This document shows, in pieces, positions 21,401-23,696 of a stretch of DNA of 23,696 nucleotides. The notes under the pieces were generated by a model. It made no database searches. It was given only the letters and a program-made list of their open reading frames with translations, and was not told the origin of the DNA. The stretch's first letter is position 1. Each line of letters starts with the position of its first letter. A program made the translations under genes and the position numbers. This stretch comes from Litorimonas sp964425355 (GTDB taxonomy: Bacteria > Pseudomonadota > Alphaproteobacteria > Caulobacterales > Maricaulaceae): assembly GCA_964425355.1 (NCBI GenBank), contig CAYRMO010000040.1, forward strand, positions 1 through 23,696, in the 5' to 3' direction.

Positions 21401-23529
21401 TAAAGGGTGAGTATCTGGGTGAAAACTTCCAGGTCTTGGGTTTTGCTGCTGAAACTAATCAAGGTTTTGCGCGGGATGAAATTGCAGCCGACGGACTGTC
21501 AGGCAACTACCAATTATCCAATGATCGGATCCTACCGCAATCGGAAGAAATCGTCATTGAAACACGTGATCGTTTACGACCTGATATTGTTCTAGAACGC
21601 AAAGTTCTTGTTCGCTTTTTAGATTATACGCTCGACTATTTCACGGGACAGCTCGTTTTCCGCCTACCTGTTGACGCGACAGATGAGAATTTCAATCCGA
21701 ATGTGATTGTGGCCGATTATGAAACATCAGAAGATGTTGAGCGTAATATTACGGCAGGTGGTCGCGTTCAGGCGCAAGTTCTGGATGGTCGTGTGCAAAT
21801 TGGATCTAGCTTCACCCATGAGGATGGAAGCAATCAGGTAGCGGGCGCAAAATCGCAACAAATTGGTGTCGATATCATCGCAGATGTCACTGATAATACG
21901 CAAATACGGGCCGAATATGCTGTCACGGATCAATCAGGCGACGGCGAGGGCGTTTCAGATGCGAAATTATTAGAGGTTATTCATACCTCTGAAAAATTGG
22001 CAGCGGAAGCCTATTACCGTGAAGAAGAAGCTGGCTTTGGTCTAGGTCAAACCTCGTCAAATACAAATGGTATACGTCGCTATGGCGCACGCGCTAACTT
22101 ACAAGTCCATCAGTCAGATGACGAAGCAACAGGTCGACGCAGCACAAGCCGTCTTGAGGCACAAATCTTTCGTGAGGAAAACCTCACCACTGACGATACC
22201 CGTACAAGTGGCGAAATCTTGGCGCATCATGACGGCACGCGTTTGGACCTATCCGGTGGTCTGCGTTTCACACAAGATGAATTTGTCAATCAAGAGGACA
22301 GGACGTCATTATTAGCGGTTAGCCGTGCATCTTATGATTTCCCGAAACATGGATTGTCTGTTCAGGCCACTGCAGAAGTTCCAATTGATGGAAATGATGA
22401 AGTTTCTGGGCAGCCATCCGTCATTGGCCTTGGCGTTGATAAACGGCTCGGGAAATACGCAATTATCAATTTGCGCCACGAAATTTTAAATGGTGGCGGA
22501 CAAAGATCTAATAATACGACATTGGGTGTCTCTGCGACCCCTTGGAGTGGGGGCACTGCGACCCTTTCTGCAGATAATCTGACCAATGATTCTGGTGATC
22601 GTTTGGGCGCAACTGTTGGATTGGATCAAACGATCCGTTTGACTGATAAAATTTCAGCGTCCGCGGGTGTGCGCGCGCGTCGTCTTCTGCGTGAAGAGGC
22701 AGCTTTTGTCGAAGTCGCACCGGATGCCGCGATTTCACCCTTTGAATCAAATGAGGACTTCCAATCTATATATTTGGGCGCGGCCTATGGAACGGCGAAG
22801 ACCAGTGCGTCTGCGCGGGTTGAAGTTCGAGACAATGCAATTGATCAGACCTGGATCGGAACGACTTCTGTTGCGCGAGAACTGACTGAGACGCTTTCTC
22901 TAGCCGGGACAACACGGGCGCGTTTCTCAGATGCTAAAGGAGACAACGGAACCGACTCCCGTATCGATCTGCGTCTCGGCGCGGCATGGCGTCCGCGCGA
23001 TGAAGGGACCGTTATTTTTAACCGGCTTGACCTTGTTCACACCAATGACGAAATCGGTCAGCTTGGAACAAAAATTGTCAATAATGCGGCCATGAATACG
23101 CTCGTAAATGATCGTTGGCAGCTTTCTGCCAATTGGGGCACAAAATATACAACCACTGAAATCGCGGAGCAGAACCTTTCAAACTGGTCAAACCTTCTAG
23201 GCGCAGAAACGCGCTATGATATCACTGAAAAGATCGATGTTGGTTTCCGCGCCTCTATGCTGACAAGCGACGATGCTGGCACATCTTATAGCTGGGGTCC
23301 TTCTATTGGTGTATCGCCAATCGATAATGTTTGGGTCAGCGCGGGTTATAATTTCCAAGGCTTCAAAGATGATGATTTTGAAGCTGCAGAATATGCCCGA
23401 GACGGTGTCTATTTGCAGATGCGTATTAAATTTGATCAAAATACTGCCAGTGGTCTTTTACGTCGCATTAGCCCGACAGCCGATACTGTCAGTGCAGCCT
23501 CTCAAGCGACGGCTTTGAGCACACCTTAA
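18442..23529 (+). CDS. Giant outer-membrane protein: DUF11/Ig-like N-terminal half and large C-terminal beta-barrel
   Basis: The 1695-residue protein starts at GTG and has a signal peptide cut after AFA (residue 26). The mature NNF segment (31 onwards) resembles that of the 407-aa protein upstream. Next come Ig-like sequence, a SdrD-B-like module with GDGEFRYPILEAGTYEVRVE (about residues 293-312), a DUF11 module with DFINYTVRIRNQGISTAPVR (about 379-398), and a carboxypeptidase-regulatory-like module with VVSDGDGLFHFEGVTEGTHV (about 536-555) flanked by two cysteines. More Ig-like sequence follows. From about residue 853 to the end, alternating strands with many acidic turns look like a barrel of about 800 residues, including RFLDYTLDYFTGQLVFRLPV. 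The last strand YLQMRIKF (1657-1664) matches an outer-membrane beta-signal but is followed by a 31-residue Ser/Ala/Thr tail. Similar uncharacterised proteins exist in other proteobacteria as far as I recall. A secretion channel or surface scaffold is inferred; function is unknown. Confidence 0.85.
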   Translation: MNQTKTHISGLLVFAATAWLAGPAFAQDTQNNFGTEVVNVATLGFTVGDQAATVETAPAIFTIRPPQTPAVIEFFRHAPTATDPLFRAVNGSDFSPSGELDGPFTQTGAPITTGGQLIDLSTPIPLSPATTYLAGELMFVRVIDTGQNLNSTEIDTISIVVEASNGDLITLRLYESGPDTGEFLAYIPSTAAQTAQNDGVISAAGNTQLTATYIDTLDSTDVVVDTAILNPLNRVFSSVSGELVDEARVTLINLETGVEADVWGVDGFSTFPSEVVSGENTVDSSGLTYETGDGEFRYPILEAGTYEVRVEPPEGYNFASVFTPEQLAPMASENGFVITPGSFGQPFTLTEAGPLSFDIPLDPETDLVVEKSTSVSTGDVGDFINYTVRIRNQGISTAPVRLFDSLPVGFRYVPGTSRAEQLPIDDPSVSEDAVLLTFDMGLVAPGDTITLDYALQIGPGAHMGEAVNEAVVRDANGEQISNVARAGITLREDLLRSTSTIIGRVTEQSCDGEQDWVRPINRGIGVSGVRLYMETGAYVVSDGDGLFHFEGVTEGTHVVQVDEETLPRGFELMKCEENTRYAGALNSKFIDVQGGGIWRANFYLKQTGEVAAEVEEEVFSDAHEHLDFDAEWLETQDVSPLWAYPSPERTPSSPATHAGIKHAFGHRVSLRLNDREVEPYYYNGRDVSEDRTKAISRWRGLPLQDGRNVFIADILDETGTVVDSLREEIWYVKTISRATPIPAESTLIADGRTPPVVAIRLEDQSGRPVHAGRVTEVKVEPPYRHFDSDGTDRLREEADSLVAPLSAEKTLAVGTDGILRVELEPTLRTGKVTVLATMDDGREIPIYMYLEPEKRDWILVGLAEGTAALQNVEGNSVAFDGDASDVISDGRLAFFAKGMIKGEWLLTLALDTDKRRGSRDDAFGEEIDPNAFYTLYGDRTYQEFEGASRYPLYVKIEKSHAYALFGDFDTNVTEGRLTSYNRRLTGLKGEYLGENFQVLGFAAETNQGFARDEIAADGLSGNYQLSNDRILPQSEEIVIETRDRLRPDIVLERKVLVRFLDYTLDYFTGQLVFRLPVDATDENFNPNVIVADYETSEDVERNITAGGRVQAQVLDGRVQIGSSFTHEDGSNQVAGAKSQQIGVDIIADVTDNTQIRAEYAVTDQSGDGEGVSDAKLLEVIHTSEKLAAEAYYREEEAGFGLGQTSSNTNGIRRYGARANLQVHQSDDEATGRRSTSRLEAQIFREENLTTDDTRTSGEILAHHDGTRLDLSGGLRFTQDEFVNQEDRTSLLAVSRASYDFPKHGLSVQATAEVPIDGNDEVSGQPSVIGLGVDKRLGKYAIINLRHEILNGGGQRSNNTTLGVSATPWSGGTATLSADNLTNDSGDRLGATVGLDQTIRLTDKISASAGVRARRLLREEAAFVEVAPDAAISPFESNEDFQSIYLGAAYGTAKTSASARVEVRDNAIDQTWIGTTSVARELTETLSLAGTTRARFSDAKGDNGTDSRIDLRLGAAWRPRDEGTVIFNRLDLVHTNDEIGQLGTKIVNNAAMNTLVNDRWQLSANWGTKYTTTEIAEQNLSNWSNLLGAETRYDITEKIDVGFRASMLTSDDAGTSYSWGPSIGVSPIDNVWVSAGYNFQGFKDDDFEAAEYARDGVYLQMRIKFDQNTASGLLRRISPTADTVSAASQATALSTP

Positions 23530-23541
23530 TCTAGATATGAC

Positions 23542-23696
23542 TCAGTCTTGGGCTCGACCCAAATAGGTGTAGAGTTCGGGCAGTAAACCTGCATCTCCGA
23601 CAGCAATAACCCGACCCCCATTTGCAGCGCTACCGCCTTCCCAATTGGTCAATTTTCCGCCTGCCCCTTCGACAACTGGGATAAGGGCCCGAACAT
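23542..23696 (-). CDS. Inositol monophosphatase / histidinol-phosphatase family protein, C-terminal fragment
   Basis: The last 50 codons of a gene enter from the right edge. The visible segment has ALIPVVEGAGGKLTNWEGG, then GGRVIAVGDAGLLPELYTYL and a short tail before TGA. This is the standard C-terminal end of the inositol monophosphatase superfamily (the glycine-rich strand after the substrate aspartate, then the GG-x-V-x-A-x-GD segment). In alphaproteobacteria such genes are often the HisN-type histidinol-phosphatase of histidine synthesis, but the active-site part is outside the window. It converges on the giant barrel gene with 12 bases between stops and no terminator that I can see. Confidence 0.85.
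   Translation of the reverse strand, partial: VRALIPVVEGAGGKLTNWEGGSAANGGRVIAVGDAGLLPELYTYLGRAQD

Noticed and set aside
23548..23562. TTGGG-CTCGA-CCCAA hairpin as terminator after the giant barrel gene
   Set aside because: Only a 5-bp stem, inside the coding end of the neighbouring phosphatase gene and without a T run.

Overview
The window looks like chromosomal DNA of a marine-type alphaproteobacterium of moderate G+C content, judged by eye. The organism guess is inference: the Tad/Cpa gene order, long Caulobacter-style TonB receptor, K+-independent H+-translocating pyrophosphatase and ExoD protein together suggest Caulobacterales, Maricaulales or Hyphomonadaceae relatives. I see no rRNA, tRNA, insertion sequence, phage gene or CRISPR array.

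Layout. (1) 1-1705 (-): most of a membrane H+-pyrophosphatase gene cut by the window edge, followed by a gene-free stretch with an imperfect tandem repeat and the terminator of the next gene. (2) 2080-6100: a TonB-dependent receptor (-) diverging from a secreted PQQ-type sugar dehydrogenase (+), with several dyad or repeated motifs between them. (3) 6228-7467 (-): a LysE/RhtB-type exporter and a soluble family I inorganic pyrophosphatase. (4) 7543-8154 (+): an ExoD-family membrane protein behind a good -10 box and almost no leader. (5) 8053-15965 (-): a tight Tad/Cpa (Flp pilus) operon in the order cpaB, cpaC, small lipoprotein, short cpaE, cpaF, tadB, tadC, tadD-like TPR protein. (6) 16243-23529 (+): three consecutive exported proteins built on DUF11-like/Ig-like modules: a 160-aa protein, a 407-aa very acidic protein with EF-hand-like loops, and a 1695-aa protein whose second half looks like a very large outer-membrane beta-barrel. 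(7) 23542-23696 (-): the C-terminal end of an inositol monophosphatase/histidinol-phosphatase family gene.

How the parts fit. The Tad operon encodes the ATPase, inner-membrane platform, secretin, secretin partner and accessory lipoproteins of a type IVc pilus. No pilin, prepilin peptidase or TadE/F/G pseudopilin gene is visible, so these must lie elsewhere if the machine works. Directly divergent from it is the DUF11 cluster, which is the best candidate for an uncharacterised system. The small acidic protein and the giant barrel protein share a similar mature N-terminal segment, and between their genes lie a strong hairpin and a possible leader peptide ending in a GTGA overlap with the barrel gene's GTG start. 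I infer a surface-assembly or secretion pair (barrel plus secreted partner); the sequence alone does not prove this. The two pyrophosphatases of unrelated families give the cell both an energy-conserving and a soluble way to remove PPi.
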